Shown here piece after piece: positions 7,366-15,497 of a DNA stretch of 32,071 nt. The notes beneath the pieces are model-generated. The model saw only the letters and a list, made by a program, of their open reading frames with translations. It searched no databases and was not told where the DNA came from. The stretch's first letter is position 1; every line of letters begins with the position of its first letter. The position numbers were made by a program, and so were the translations under genes. The DNA is from Puniceicoccaceae bacterium (GTDB lineage: Bacteria > Verrucomicrobiota > Verrucomicrobiia > Opitutales > Coraliomargaritaceae). The DNA lies in the NCBI GenBank assembly GCA_007117865.1, contig SKFT01000020.1, positions 1 through 32,071 of the forward strand, read 5' to 3'.

Positions 7366-8175
7366 TTACTTGGTTTCAGCTGGGCTGTCGTTCTCACCAT
7401 AACCTTCGGGCAAGGTGACTTCGACTTCCTCGGTTTGTTCAAAGATCTGTTCGCGCACCAATGGAGCGACGAGTTTGTTGGAGCGTTTCATCTCGCGGCG
7501 GGAAAGACCTGCCTGAGCCGCTTCAAGAATGGTTTCGATGATGATGCGGATGGCTTTGACGGCATCATCGTTACCCGGTATCGGAAAATCGATCACGGTC
7601 GGGTCGGAGTTGGTATCGACCAAGCCGATTACGGGTATGCCGAGGCGATTGGCTTCGGCCACTGCAATGGCTTCATTTTTAGTGTCCACCACAAGAATTG
7701 CGGCAGGTAGCTCCTCGATGTTCAAAATGCCCTCAAAGTTGCGGTGCATGCGCGACATCTGCCGACGAATGGCGGCGGCTTCCTTACCGGGAAGTTGATC
7801 CAACTCGCCCGTTTGCTCCATCTTCAAAAACTTGCGATATTTCGCCAAGGAGGTCTTGATCGTGGTGAAATTGGTCAAGGTGCCACCCATCCAGCGGTTG
7901 ACGCAATAGGGCATTTGTGCCGCTTCGGCTGCCTCACGCAATATATCCTGTGCCTGCTTCTTAGTGCCGACAAATAGGATATCCTTACCGGAAGAGATAG
8001 TTGATTCGACGAATTCGACCGCTTTGCCGAGTAAGTCATAGGTCTGCTCCAAATCGATAATTGATACGCCGTTAATATTGGCGTAAACGAATGGACGTGA
8101 CTTTGGATTCCAGCGGCGCAGTTGGTGACCGAAGTGAACGCCGGCTTCCAATAGATCTTTGGGTGTGATATTCAT
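7366..8175 (-). CDS. rpsB: 30S ribosomal protein S2
   Basis: The product is 269 residues from the ATG at 8175 ([25 protein letters not shown]). Hallmarks are HFGH near the N terminus, MKPYI-like [42 protein letters not shown] and the late [10 protein letters not shown] tail region. An upstream in-frame TTG at 8196 is possible, but the family's N terminus matches the ATG. The C-terminal acidic extension after about residue 240 is common in S2. S2 joins the small subunit late and bridges to S1. The gene heads the rpsB-tsf transcript, which must start within the 281-base spacer shared with the divergent helicase gene. Confidence 0.97.
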   Translation of the reverse strand: MNITPKDLLEAGVHFGHQLRRWNPKSRPFVYANINGVSIIDLEQTYDLLGKAVEFVESTISSGKDILFVGTKKQAQDILREAAEAAQMPYCVNRWMGGTLTNFTTIKTSLAKYRKFLKMEQTGELDQLPGKEAAAIRRQMSRMHRNFEGILNIEELPAAILVVDTKNEAIAVAEANRLGIPVIGLVDTNSDPTVIDFPIPGNDDAVKAIRIIIETILEAAQAGLSRREMKRSNKLVAPLVREQIFEQTEEVEVTLPEGYGENDSPAETK

Positions 8176-8353
8176 AATGTTCAAAGCCCGTTTCAATTAC
8201 GGGAGAAATGACTTTCTTTGTGAGTTTTTGGATGATTAACGTCGGAGAATCTGACAGAATGCCTGATTACCGACACGAAAGGGCAAGAACATGAGCACTT
8301 CAAAAGCGAATGCAAGCAAAAATCGCTTGTAATTGTCGGCTATCTCGTTTTTG

Positions 8354-8409
8354 TTCGCTGCTTTCCGTGAGTGGACTTTTGTACAGCCCTGGCTGTCGAG
8401 AGCAGCGAA
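8354..8409 (+). promoter_or_regulatory. Structured leader ahead of the DEAD-type helicase gene
   Basis: About 50 bases upstream of the helicase ATG, a perfect 9-base inverted repeat (TTCGCTGCT 8354-8362, AGCAGCGAA 8401-8409) encloses an inner hairpin (ACAGCC-CT-GGCTGT, 8383-8396) and a possible short TCC/GGA stem, giving a potential three-way junction. There is no run of T after it, so it is not a simple terminator. A leader that adjusts helicase expression is a reasonable inference; I recognise no known riboswitch. Confidence 0.45.
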
Positions 8410-8456
8410 TCCCCGCTCCGCTCCCGGCCGAAACAACATACAGTAAAGAAAAGTTC

Positions 8457-9707
8457 ATGACACAATCGACTATTGATGAAAACCTTGAGAAATCAGGGTT
8501 TGCGGAGCTCGGCTTAAACGAGTCCATTTTGCGTGCCATCGCGGAAATGGGCTACCGTCAACCGACACCTATTCAGGCTGGATCCATTCCACACATTCTT
8601 GAGGGCAAGGATGTCATTGGCTCGGCTCAAACCGGTACCGGAAAAACGGCTGCTTATGCCTTGCCGGTTTTGCACCGCCTGGGTGGGCACCGCGAGGGTG
8701 CTGCACCCCGTTGCCTGGTGCTCGGTCCCACCCGTGAACTGGCTGCCCAAGTGGAAAGTAATTTTGTTGAATATGGACGCTACAGTCCGCTTAAGTGCTG
8801 CCTCATCCATGGCGGTGTTGGTTACGGCAAGCAACTTGAGGAGCTGAAGGCTGGTGCCGATGTGGTGATCGCGACTCCGGGGCGTTTGCTGGATCATATT
8901 CAGCAAAAGACCTTCAATTTAAGTTCGGTCGAGGTACTGGTTTTGGATGAGGTCGACCGTATGCTCGATATGGGTTTTATCGACGATGTGCGTCGGATTA
9001 TCCGTCTCTGTCGCAAAGATCGGCAGACCCTACTGTTTTCCGCTACTGTTCCGGATGCCATCAAGCGGCTGATTGCAGTGCACCTAAAAGATCCGGTTGA
9101 GGTATCCATCGGCATCAAGCTCTCCCCAGCTGAAACGGTGAAGCATGAGATCTATCCGGTGGGAGCCATGCAAAAATTTGATTTGATGCTGGCTTTGATT
9201 GAGCAAATGGAAATCGACAGCATGATTATTTTCTGCCGCATGAAATCAGGTGCCGACCGCATTGCCCGCTGGTTGGAGGACCGCAACTACATCGTTGCCC
9301 CGATGCATTCGGATTTGCCGCAGAAAGTCCGAACCCGCTCGCTCGAGGATTTCAAAGAGGGAAGGATAAAAATTCTGGTTGCGACCGATATTGCCTCGCG
9401 CGGATTGGACATTGCCCATGTGACTCATGTTATCAACTTCGATATTCCGCAGCACGCTGAGGATTATGTCCACCGCATTGGCCGGACTGGACGTGCCCAG
9501 CGCGATGGCGATGCCTTTACCTTGGTGGCTCCGGACGAACAGAGTCACTTGGATGCAATTGAAAAATTCATCGATCAACGCATTCCCCAGCGTTCGCTTG
9601 AGGGTTTCAATTACATGTATCAACCCATTATTCGCGACAACGATCAAGCTCCCAAGCGTCGCGCCAAACGCAATTCCGGCAGCAGCCGCTTTGGACGGCG
9701 GCGTTAA
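8457..9707 (+). CDS. DEAD-box family ATP-dependent RNA helicase (RhlE-like) with DEVD motif II
   Basis: This 416-residue helicase unwinds structured RNA, probably in ribosome assembly or mRNA decay. Motifs in order are the Q motif (GYRQPTPIQ, 32-40), Walker A AQTGTGKT (57-64), PTRELA, TPGRLLDH, motif II LVLDEVDRMLDMGF, FSAT, ATDIASRGLDI and HRIGRTGRAQR. Motif II is DEVD rather than DEAD, read directly from codons GAT GAG GTC GAC at 8946-8957. The C-terminal tail is short and basic (KRRAKRNSGSSRFGRRR), typical of RhlE-type RNA-binding tails. I chose the ATG at 8457 (MTQSTIDEN) because the frame before it reads like leader sequence and AAAGAAAAG lies just upstream. It is transcribed away from rpsB. 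Confidence 0.93.
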   Translation: MTQSTIDENLEKSGFAELGLNESILRAIAEMGYRQPTPIQAGSIPHILEGKDVIGSAQTGTGKTAAYALPVLHRLGGHREGAAPRCLVLGPTRELAAQVESNFVEYGRYSPLKCCLIHGGVGYGKQLEELKAGADVVIATPGRLLDHIQQKTFNLSSVEVLVLDEVDRMLDMGFIDDVRRIIRLCRKDRQTLLFSATVPDAIKRLIAVHLKDPVEVSIGIKLSPAETVKHEIYPVGAMQKFDLMLALIEQMEIDSMIIFCRMKSGADRIARWLEDRNYIVAPMHSDLPQKVRTRSLEDFKEGRIKILVATDIASRGLDIAHVTHVINFDIPQHAEDYVHRIGRTGRAQRDGDAFTLVAPDEQSHLDAIEKFIDQRIPQRSLEGFNYMYQPIIRDNDQAPKRRAKRNSGSSRFGRRR

Positions 9708-9797
9708 GGGTTGTTCAGCAAGGGGTCTGTTAAGCTCATTGCTCAGGGATTTGGGATTGTTCCAGTTCGATGCGTCGCTAATTTGCCTCACATCCCT

Positions 9798-10535
9798 ATG
9801 AACTTATTTTTATTCGACGAACCGTTTGAATCGCACCGCATTGGCTTTGGCAGTGATTATGGTAACCACTTGCGTAATGTCTTGAAGGTGACTCCGGGAG
9901 CAAAGGTTTACGTGGGCTTTATTGGTGGATTGCGGGCGCTTTGCCGGGTGGATGAAGTGACCGATTCGGATTGTTTACTGCGGGTGGTAAGCACTGAGGC
10001 TTCTCCGCCGCTATTGCCGCTAATGCTCTGCATCGCCCTGCCGCGTCCACACAGCGCGCGCAAATTACTTTACGATGCGGCAATGATGGGCGTTGGTGAG
10101 TTGGTTTTTTTTCCTGCGGATCGCGGGGAGCCGTCCTATCGGCAAAGCCGTCTGTGGCAGTCGGAAGAGTGGCGTGAACGCATCCATCTCGGTTTGGAAC
10201 AAAGCTTTTGCACCCTGCCTCCCGCGGTGTCTCACGTAGACACGCTATTAGATGCCTTGGCCCTGACTGGCACTGGTATGCAGGCAGCCCTGGACAACTA
10301 TGAGGCGAGCGAAGGCTTGGTCGATTGGTTGGATCGGTATCGCATTACTGACAGTAATGCCCGTCGCAGCCTATTGATTGGACCCGAACGCGGGTGGACC
10401 TCAATCGAGCGGGGGATCCTGCGAAAAAGCGGTGTTCCGCTCGTGCACTTGGGCCCCCGCGTGCTGCGCGTTGAGACAGCCGCCTTGGCTGCTAGTGCCT
10501 TATTCGCCGGAATGAGTGCTTACCGTGCTGGATGA
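9798..10535 (+). CDS. rsmE: 16S rRNA (uracil1498-N3)-methyltransferase RsmE
   Basis: RsmE methylates N3 of U1498 in helix 44 using SAM. The product is 245 residues from the ATG at 9798 (MNLFLFDEP). The N-terminal PUA-like part contains HLRNVLKVTPGAKVYVGF, and the SPOUT domain ends in the knotted SAM site LLIGPERGW...LGPRVLRVETAALAASAL. The run of codons ahead of that ATG belongs to the spacer after the helicase gene. It follows the helicase by 90 bases on the same strand. Its last 16 bases overlap the 3' end of the convergent gene on the other strand. Confidence 0.93.
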   Translation: MNLFLFDEPFESHRIGFGSDYGNHLRNVLKVTPGAKVYVGFIGGLRALCRVDEVTDSDCLLRVVSTEASPPLLPLMLCIALPRPHSARKLLYDAAMMGVGELVFFPADRGEPSYRQSRLWQSEEWRERIHLGLEQSFCTLPPAVSHVDTLLDALALTGTGMQAALDNYEASEGLVDWLDRYRITDSNARRSLLIGPERGWTSIERGILRKSGVPLVHLGPRVLRVETAALAASALFAGMSAYRAG

Positions 10536-11059
10536 TAGGCCGCTTCTTGCATTGAATGCTCTTTGATGGCTGCATCGGAAACACAATTGTGTTTGACCGA
10601 GCCTTCAAAAGCCCGCTCGAAAGCGATGCCGACAAGGCCTTGTTTTTTGGTCGCGGCGATAAAATCCTCACGGTTAACGAGCCATGCAGGGATCCAAATC
10701 GTCTTGCCCTGAGTTGGCACTACCCGTGCATAGCGGAAACCAGGCAATGCGACGGAATCGATGGATTGAATGTCTTCCCAGTGGATTTGGCGATAGTTCC
10801 CTGCCAGCGTATAGGAGCGGATCCCGCTGCGATTTAGCCGAACTGGAGAAAGCAGGCTGACAGCCAGCGAAACCCAATAGGCTACCAGTATTGCAATACC
10901 CCCCGCATAGGCGCGATCAGTTAACGCAATTTGCCAAGCCATCTCTTGGCTCCGGTCGTAAGCAACACCCATTATTGATGTGACAATAATGGCAGCGCTT
11001 AATAGAGCCCATAGGCGATATGGACTCGTTGTGAATTTTTCCCCTGTTTTGTTTTTCAT
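10520..11059 (-). CDS. Hypothetical membrane protein with bacterial PH-like domain
   Basis: This 179-residue protein is of unknown function. Two hydrophobic segments (about 15-34 and 51-70) are followed by a soluble part of the pattern RLNRSGIRSYTLAGNYRQIHWEDIQSID...IWIPAWLVNREDFIAATK. That resembles the bacterial PH-like domains attached to membrane hairpins: a strand, the 'W-x-D-I' element, then a closing strand. The start is well supported by AAAGGAG at 11068-11074, eight bases from the ATG and the best Shine-Dalgarno in the window. The stop falls inside the end of rsmE. It follows dxr by 76 bases on the same strand and could be read from that transcript. Confidence 0.75.
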   Translation of the reverse strand: MKNKTGEKFTTSPYRLWALLSAAIIVTSIMGVAYDRSQEMAWQIALTDRAYAGGIAILVAYWVSLAVSLLSPVRLNRSGIRSYTLAGNYRQIHWEDIQSIDSVALPGFRYARVVPTQGKTIWIPAWLVNREDFIAATKKQGLVGIAFERAFEGSVKHNCVSDAAIKEHSMQEAAYHPAR

Positions 11060-11067
11060 ATTTTTGA

Positions 11068-11074
11068 CTCCTTT
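11068..11074 (-). promoter_or_regulatory. Strong Shine-Dalgarno AAAGGAG for the PH-like protein gene
   Basis: The minus strand reads AAAGGAG, then TCAAAAAT, then ATG. Most other genes here have no purine-rich sequence at this distance, so this site decides the start of the gene and suggests efficient independent translation. Confidence 0.8.
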
Positions 11075-11135
11075 GGGGTAGGCGAGTCAGTTGATGCAGG
11101 AAATGGGCCAATTATGGGAGATGACTAATAGTTTG

Positions 11136-12287
11136 CTAATAAAGGCGGGCTATACGCCTGGCTTCCTTATCGGATGCAAATAATTCTTCCAGTGAGGGTG
11201 TTGGGAATACGGGAATACGCGTAAGTGCGTGCTCAATGCAATTGGCAATTGCAGTGAAGGGGATTTCGCGGCGCATGAAGCGCTCCACCGCAATTTCATT
11301 AGCAGCATTGAAAACAGCCGGAGCGACGCCTCCCATTTGCAGAGCACTGCGTGCCAGGCCCAGACATGGATAACGGCGCGGGTCGGGTGGACGGAATTCC
11401 AGCGCCAACTTTTGCGTGAAATCCATTCCCGGCGTTGTGCCGGGATGACGATCCGGATACAGCAAACAGTTTTGAATGGCAAATGTCATGCACGGTGGCG
11501 ACAACTGCGCCAAGGTGGAGTGATCAATAAACTCCACCATGCTGTGGACAATACTTTGAGGATGAATCACTACCTCCAGTCGTTCATCCGGTAAATCAAA
11601 CAACCAATGTGCTTCTATTAACTCCAGCCCCTTATTGGCCATCGTTGCCGAATCGATGGTGATTTTGGCGCCCATAGACCAAGTGGGGTGTTGCAGTGCT
11701 TGCTCGGGTGTCACCGTTGACAAGGCTGCCAGGGGTGTGTCGCGGAAGGCTCCGCCGGAGGCCGTTAGGATTAAGCGCTGAACCGAGCGGTGGGGTTCGG
11801 CACCAATACATTGAAACAGTGCATTGTGTTCGCTGTCGGTCGGTAATAGGCGCGCTTTGCCACGTTTGGCTGCCGCTACCACGTGAGCGCCGCCCAATAC
11901 CAACAGCTCTTTATTGGCCAAAGCCAAGTCGATTCCCGCTTCAAGTGAGGTCAGTGCTGGTAATAATCCCGCTGTGCCAGTGGTTGCCACCAATACGCAG
12001 TCGGCTTGCGCCCGCAGGGCGAGGTCGCGCAATGCCTCCGGACCATAGCGCAAATCGGTAGCGACGGGGAAATCCTTTGCCGCACTCTTCTCCTCAGTTC
12101 CCTCACTGAGCACTGCGTGCGGAACCTGAAACGCTTGGCAAATTTCTGCCAGCGCAGGAGCGTTGCGGTTGGCGGCGACTCCAACCAGAGTCAGTTTATC
12201 GGCATGCATGCGCAGCACCTTGAGGGCACTGCTGCCTATCGACCCGGTGGCACCGAGCAAAACAACCCTGCGCTTGTCCGTGCTCAC
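11136..12287 (-). CDS. dxr: 1-deoxy-D-xylulose 5-phosphate reductoisomerase
   Basis: Dxr converts DXP to 2-C-methyl-D-erythritol 4-phosphate with NADPH, the committed step of the non-mevalonate isoprenoid pathway. Visible motifs are the NADPH loop VVLLGATGSIG (GATGSIG at 12-18), LANKELLVLGG, the substrate and metal site LPTDSEHNALFQ, TASGGAFRD, the flexible-loop region PTWSMGAKITIDSATMANKGLELIEAHWLF and the C-terminal FNAANEIAVE. I prefer the GTG at 12287 (383 residues, M-S-T-D-K-R-R) because it overlaps the cdsA stop as GTGA, a typical coupling arrangement. An ATG at 12302 would add five residues. It follows uppS and cdsA on one transcript, so precursor supply and its use are encoded together. 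Confidence 0.95.
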   Translation of the reverse strand: MSTDKRRVVLLGATGSIGSSALKVLRMHADKLTLVGVAANRNAPALAEICQAFQVPHAVLSEGTEEKSAAKDFPVATDLRYGPEALRDLALRAQADCVLVATTGTAGLLPALTSLEAGIDLALANKELLVLGGAHVVAAAKRGKARLLPTDSEHNALFQCIGAEPHRSVQRLILTASGGAFRDTPLAALSTVTPEQALQHPTWSMGAKITIDSATMANKGLELIEAHWLFDLPDERLEVVIHPQSIVHSMVEFIDHSTLAQLSPPCMTFAIQNCLLYPDRHPGTTPGMDFTQKLALEFRPPDPRRYPCLGLARSALQMGGVAPAVFNAANEIAVERFMRREIPFTAIANCIEHALTRIPVFPTPSLEELFASDKEARRIARLY

Positions 12288-13138
12288 GAAAAGACACCGC
12301 ATTGCAGCAGCAGAAATGCCACCGGAGCACTCAGCAACAAGCTGTCGCTCAAATCAAATGCCCCACCGATTCCAGGGATGAGATTGCCGGAATCCTTGAC
12401 ACCAGCCTGACGCTTGAAGGCCGATTCAATCAGATCGGAAGCAATCGCCGCCAAAGCGATGGGCAGAGGGAAAAGCAAAGCCTGCCACCAACTAAAGGAG
12501 TCAGGTGTCAAGGGCATGAAAATCAGCACCAGAAAAAGTCCCAGCAGCATGGAAACGCTAATCCCCCCAAGGGCACCTTCAACCGACTTCAGCGGACTTA
12601 CTGCTGGAGCCAGCCTGCGGCGTCCAAAACGTGAGCCAATTAGCAAACCACCGACATCAGAGGCCTTGGCTACTGCTACAAACCACAGTGCTAAAAAAAT
12701 GGCTTGACCCGGGGGGAAACCGCTGAGTTCGCTTACTTTTACGATCTTTACCAAAAAGTGCAATAAAAACGGCACCAGTATGTAGCCAAGCAGGGTGGGC
12801 AGGAAACTCCTGAGCCTTCCGTAACGCATATCCAAGAGGATAATAGCTATGGCAATAACGATGAAGCCGGCTACAAACAAGTCGTAACCCGCATCCACCC
12901 CCGCAGCAGCCTGAGGGTGCGGTATGTAGTAACTGCCGAGTATCAAAAGTGTGCCGATCACAATGCCAAGTCCGCGGCGGGGCGTCAGCCCCATGCGCTC
13001 GAATAACTGGTAAAGCTCAAGCTGGGTGAAGGCCGATAACAGTGCGATTAAAATCACACCCGCATGGGCGCCAAAAAGAATTAGGCTAAGCGGAATAACC
13101 GTCCACAGCACAATAGTGGAAATAATACGTTCTTTCAT
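12284..13138 (-). CDS. cdsA: Phosphatidate cytidylyltransferase
   Basis: CdsA makes CDP-diacylglycerol from phosphatidic acid and CTP in the inner membrane, the branch point for phospholipids. The 284-residue protein has about eight hydrophobic segments and the C-terminal family signature, here SAFKRQAGVKDSGNLIPGIGG followed by AFDLSDSLL. Compared with the classical pattern (PGHGGxxDRxDS), the His is Ile and the Arg is Leu, while the acidic residues (KD, D, D) remain. That variation suggests a lineage-specific form rather than loss of function. It lies between uppS (17 bases upstream) and dxr (4-base overlap), the common uppS-cdsA-dxr order. Confidence 0.92.
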   Translation of the reverse strand: MKERIISTIVLWTVIPLSLILFGAHAGVILIALLSAFTQLELYQLFERMGLTPRRGLGIVIGTLLILGSYYIPHPQAAAGVDAGYDLFVAGFIVIAIAIILLDMRYGRLRSFLPTLLGYILVPFLLHFLVKIVKVSELSGFPPGQAIFLALWFVAVAKASDVGGLLIGSRFGRRRLAPAVSPLKSVEGALGGISVSMLLGLFLVLIFMPLTPDSFSWWQALLFPLPIALAAIASDLIESAFKRQAGVKDSGNLIPGIGGAFDLSDSLLLSAPVAFLLLQCGVFS

Positions 13139-13155
13139 AAGGTTAATGTTCTTGC

Positions 13156-13902
13156 CTAAGTGGCGGCGGCAGTCAACTGCTCGGTGGTTTTACCGTAGCG
13201 CCGCTCACGGCTTTGATAGGCGCGTATCGCGGCGTCAAAATGTGCCTCGTCAAAATCGGGCCACAGGACTTCAGAGAAATACATTTCGGCGTAGGCACTT
13301 TGCAGTAACAGGAAATTGCTCAGGCGCGATTCGCCGGAAGTGCGGATGACTAAATCGGGATCGGGCAATTCGTGGGTGTAGAGGTGGCGGGCAACCATCT
13401 GCCAGTCAATCGCCTCCGCGTCGATTTCACCAGACTTTACCCGCTGCGCAATGGCTTTAACCGCGTCGCTGATTTCGGTGCGTGCGCCATAATTGAGAGC
13501 CAGCGCGAGCGTGTGCTTGCTGAAAGTCGAGGTTTCCGCCTCGACCGTGCGCAGTTGTGCCTGCACAGCTGGACTCAGTTCCTGGTAGCGACCAATCACG
13601 CGAAAGCGAATTTGGTTGTCCATCAACACCTTGCGCTGCTCAAACAAAAATTGCTGCAACATTTCCATCAAGGCATCCACTTCCTCGCTGGGACGATTCC
13701 AGTTTTCCACGCTAAAGGCAAATAGCGTCAAAACTTCAACCCCGTGATGACGTGCCCGCTTGAGTGCCTTTTCGACACCTTTGACACCACGCCGATGGCC
13801 CTCGATGCGAGGCAATCCGCGCGCACGAGCCCAACGGCCATTGCCATCCATTATGATGGCAACATGGCGGGGAACCGCTTGAAGACTGGGTGAATCTTTC
13901 AT
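13156..13902 (-). CDS. uppS: Isoprenyl transferase (undecaprenyl diphosphate synthase)
   Basis: This cis-prenyltransferase adds isopentenyl units to farnesyl diphosphate to make the C55 carrier for peptidoglycan and other wall polymers. It is 248 residues from the ATG at 13902 (MKDSPSLQAVPRHVAIIMDGNGRWA). The catalytic Asp is D19 in MDGNGRWA. Others are the GHRRGVKGVEKALKRA helix, LTLFAFSVENWNRP, ALNYGARTEI and the diphosphate-binding LVIRTSGESRLSNFLLLQSAYAE. An ATG at 13950 would add 16 residues not typical of the family. It is first in the uppS-cdsA-dxr run. Confidence 0.95.
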   Translation of the reverse strand: MKDSPSLQAVPRHVAIIMDGNGRWARARGLPRIEGHRRGVKGVEKALKRARHHGVEVLTLFAFSVENWNRPSEEVDALMEMLQQFLFEQRKVLMDNQIRFRVIGRYQELSPAVQAQLRTVEAETSTFSKHTLALALNYGARTEISDAVKAIAQRVKSGEIDAEAIDWQMVARHLYTHELPDPDLVIRTSGESRLSNFLLLQSAYAEMYFSEVLWPDFDEAHFDAAIRAYQSRERRYGKTTEQLTAAAT

Positions 13903-13967
13903 TATTGGAGTCAGACTAAACAGATTGTGGCTGCTTGTGCAATGATTCATCCCTTCCGCACTTTAAA

Positions 13968-14008
13968 TTTCCTGCGCACTGCAATATAGACTTGGCAGCG
14001 CAAGGAAA
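13968..14008. repeat. Imperfect inverted repeat in a divergent promoter region
   Basis: TTTCCTGCGC (13968-13977) pairs with GCGCAAGGAAA (13998-14008) through ten base pairs with one bulged A. A second, overlapping inverted repeat follows (ACTTACA 14008-14014, TGTAAGT 14039-14045). Both lie in the 203-base spacer between uppS and the oppositely oriented transporter gene, so an operator or leader hairpin is possible. Confidence 0.4.
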
Positions 14009-14105
14009 CTTACAATGGTTGAAATCGAATTAGCTCCATGTAAGTTCATTACAGCGAATCGCTAACTTGCGATCGTTCTGGCTTCTGCGACTTTTTGGTT
14101 ACTGA

Positions 14106-15389
14106 ATGAATATTCCCATTTCCACACCAACGGCAACCCGCAACGGGTTGCAAAATCTCTTAAAGGCCCTGGGGCCGGGTATTCTTGTCGCTTGTGCTGC
14201 AATTGGCGGTTCGCATCTCGTTTGGTCGACGCGGGCTGGTGCCGAGTTTGGCTGGAGCCTGGTTTGGATAATCCTGCTGACCAATTTGCTAAAGTTCCCT
14301 TTTTTCCTCTATGGCCAGCGCTATACCGCTGCCACTGGTGAGAGCTTGTTGGCCGGATACTTACGTCTCGGACGCCGTTATGTGGCGATTTTCCTCACGA
14401 TTAATCTAATGACGGGCGTCATCAACATCGCCGGGGTGGCAATGCTGAGTGCCGCGCTTTTTTCCGCGTATGGGTTTTTCTCCGCCGGGTTGGCATGGGT
14501 CACCGTTGGACTTTTAGCGATTAGCGCGGCGCTGGTTTTGTTTGGCCATTATCGCATGTTGGATGGTATGGCGAAAGCGGTAATTGTGACATTGGGCTTG
14601 TGCACGGTGATCGCAGTCATCCTCGCCGCGCGACAGGGTCCTGTGGCGATGGAGGGCTTCGAATCGCCCGATTTGTTGACCTGGGCCTCCTTTGCGCTGG
14701 TGATTGCCGTTATTGGCTGGATGCCTGCGCCGATTGATCTCTCAGCCTGGTCTTCGCTGTGGATGTTTAGCCGTGAGAAGCAAACCGGACACTTCGCCAC
14801 ACCGCGGGAAACGGCGATTGATTTTTACATTGGCTACTTTTCAGCGGTGGTTATGGCCGTGCTGTTTGTTGCTCTCGGAGCGCTGGTCATGTATGGTAGC
14901 GGTGAGCGCTTCGATGGCTCAGGCATCGCCTTTTCCCATCAACTAGTCAACCTCTATGCCGCCAATATCGGCGATTGGTCGCGTCCGCTCATCCTCACAG
15001 CAGCCTTCATCACCATGTTCAGCACTACGCTGACCTGTATCGACGGCTACCCGCGCTCATTGGCCGCATGCTGCCGTTTGCTGAGCGATTGCAGCGTTAC
15101 GGTTTTTCAACAGATTCACCGGGTTATGATATTGTTCTCGGCGATCATTGCCATGATTATCGTGCTGTTTTTTGTGCGAAATCTGATTCAGTTACTAACC
15201 TTTGCTGCCGTCATTTCATTCCTGACATCGCCCGTCCTGGCATGGATCAACCTGCGGGTTATGAACGGAGCAAATGTCCCCGACGCTCAACGTCCCGGCC
15301 GCATCCTCTCTTGGCTGAGCTGGCTCGGTATGGCCTACTTTGTCATTATGATCGGTGGTTATTTGATTTATCACTTGCGACTCTTGTGA
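14106..15389 (+). CDS. Divergent Nramp-family transporter
   Basis: This 427-residue integral membrane protein has about eleven hydrophobic segments. The fold reads as Nramp (COG1914-like): an N-terminal LKALGPGILVACAAIGG, then AGAEFGW in the place of the family's AGAQFGY. The residues that bind metal in ordinary Nramp proteins are changed. TM1 has I33-G-G-S-H37 where DPGN is expected, and TM6 has M206-P-A-P where MPH is expected. The conserved Asp, Asn and His are therefore absent and only the Met-Pro remains. The substrate is probably not handled like Mn2+ or Fe2+ and cannot be named. It is transcribed alone, divergently from uppS, with no Shine-Dalgarno. Confidence 0.8.
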   Translation: MNIPISTPTATRNGLQNLLKALGPGILVACAAIGGSHLVWSTRAGAEFGWSLVWIILLTNLLKFPFFLYGQRYTAATGESLLAGYLRLGRRYVAIFLTINLMTGVINIAGVAMLSAALFSAYGFFSAGLAWVTVGLLAISAALVLFGHYRMLDGMAKAVIVTLGLCTVIAVILAARQGPVAMEGFESPDLLTWASFALVIAVIGWMPAPIDLSAWSSLWMFSREKQTGHFATPRETAIDFYIGYFSAVVMAVLFVALGALVMYGSGERFDGSGIAFSHQLVNLYAANIGDWSRPLILTAAFITMFSTTLTCIDGYPRSLAACCRLLSDCSVTVFQQIHRVMILFSAIIAMIIVLFFVRNLIQLLTFAAVISFLTSPVLAWINLRVMNGANVPDAQRPGRILSWLSWLGMAYFVIMIGGYLIYHLRLL

Positions 15390-15497
15390 GACTATCAACT
15401 TGCTTATCGCAACTGCCCAATGACGGCACCTTCAAACTGTGTTTGTTAATGAACTTTTTGATTGGCTAAGCCCGACGGGCTGCTAGCTTGAGTGTAT

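Noticed and set aside
15466-15482. Short palindrome AGCCC-GAC-GGGCT before ychF as the transporter gene's terminator
   Set aside because: Five pairs with a three-base loop and no T-run; too weak to call.
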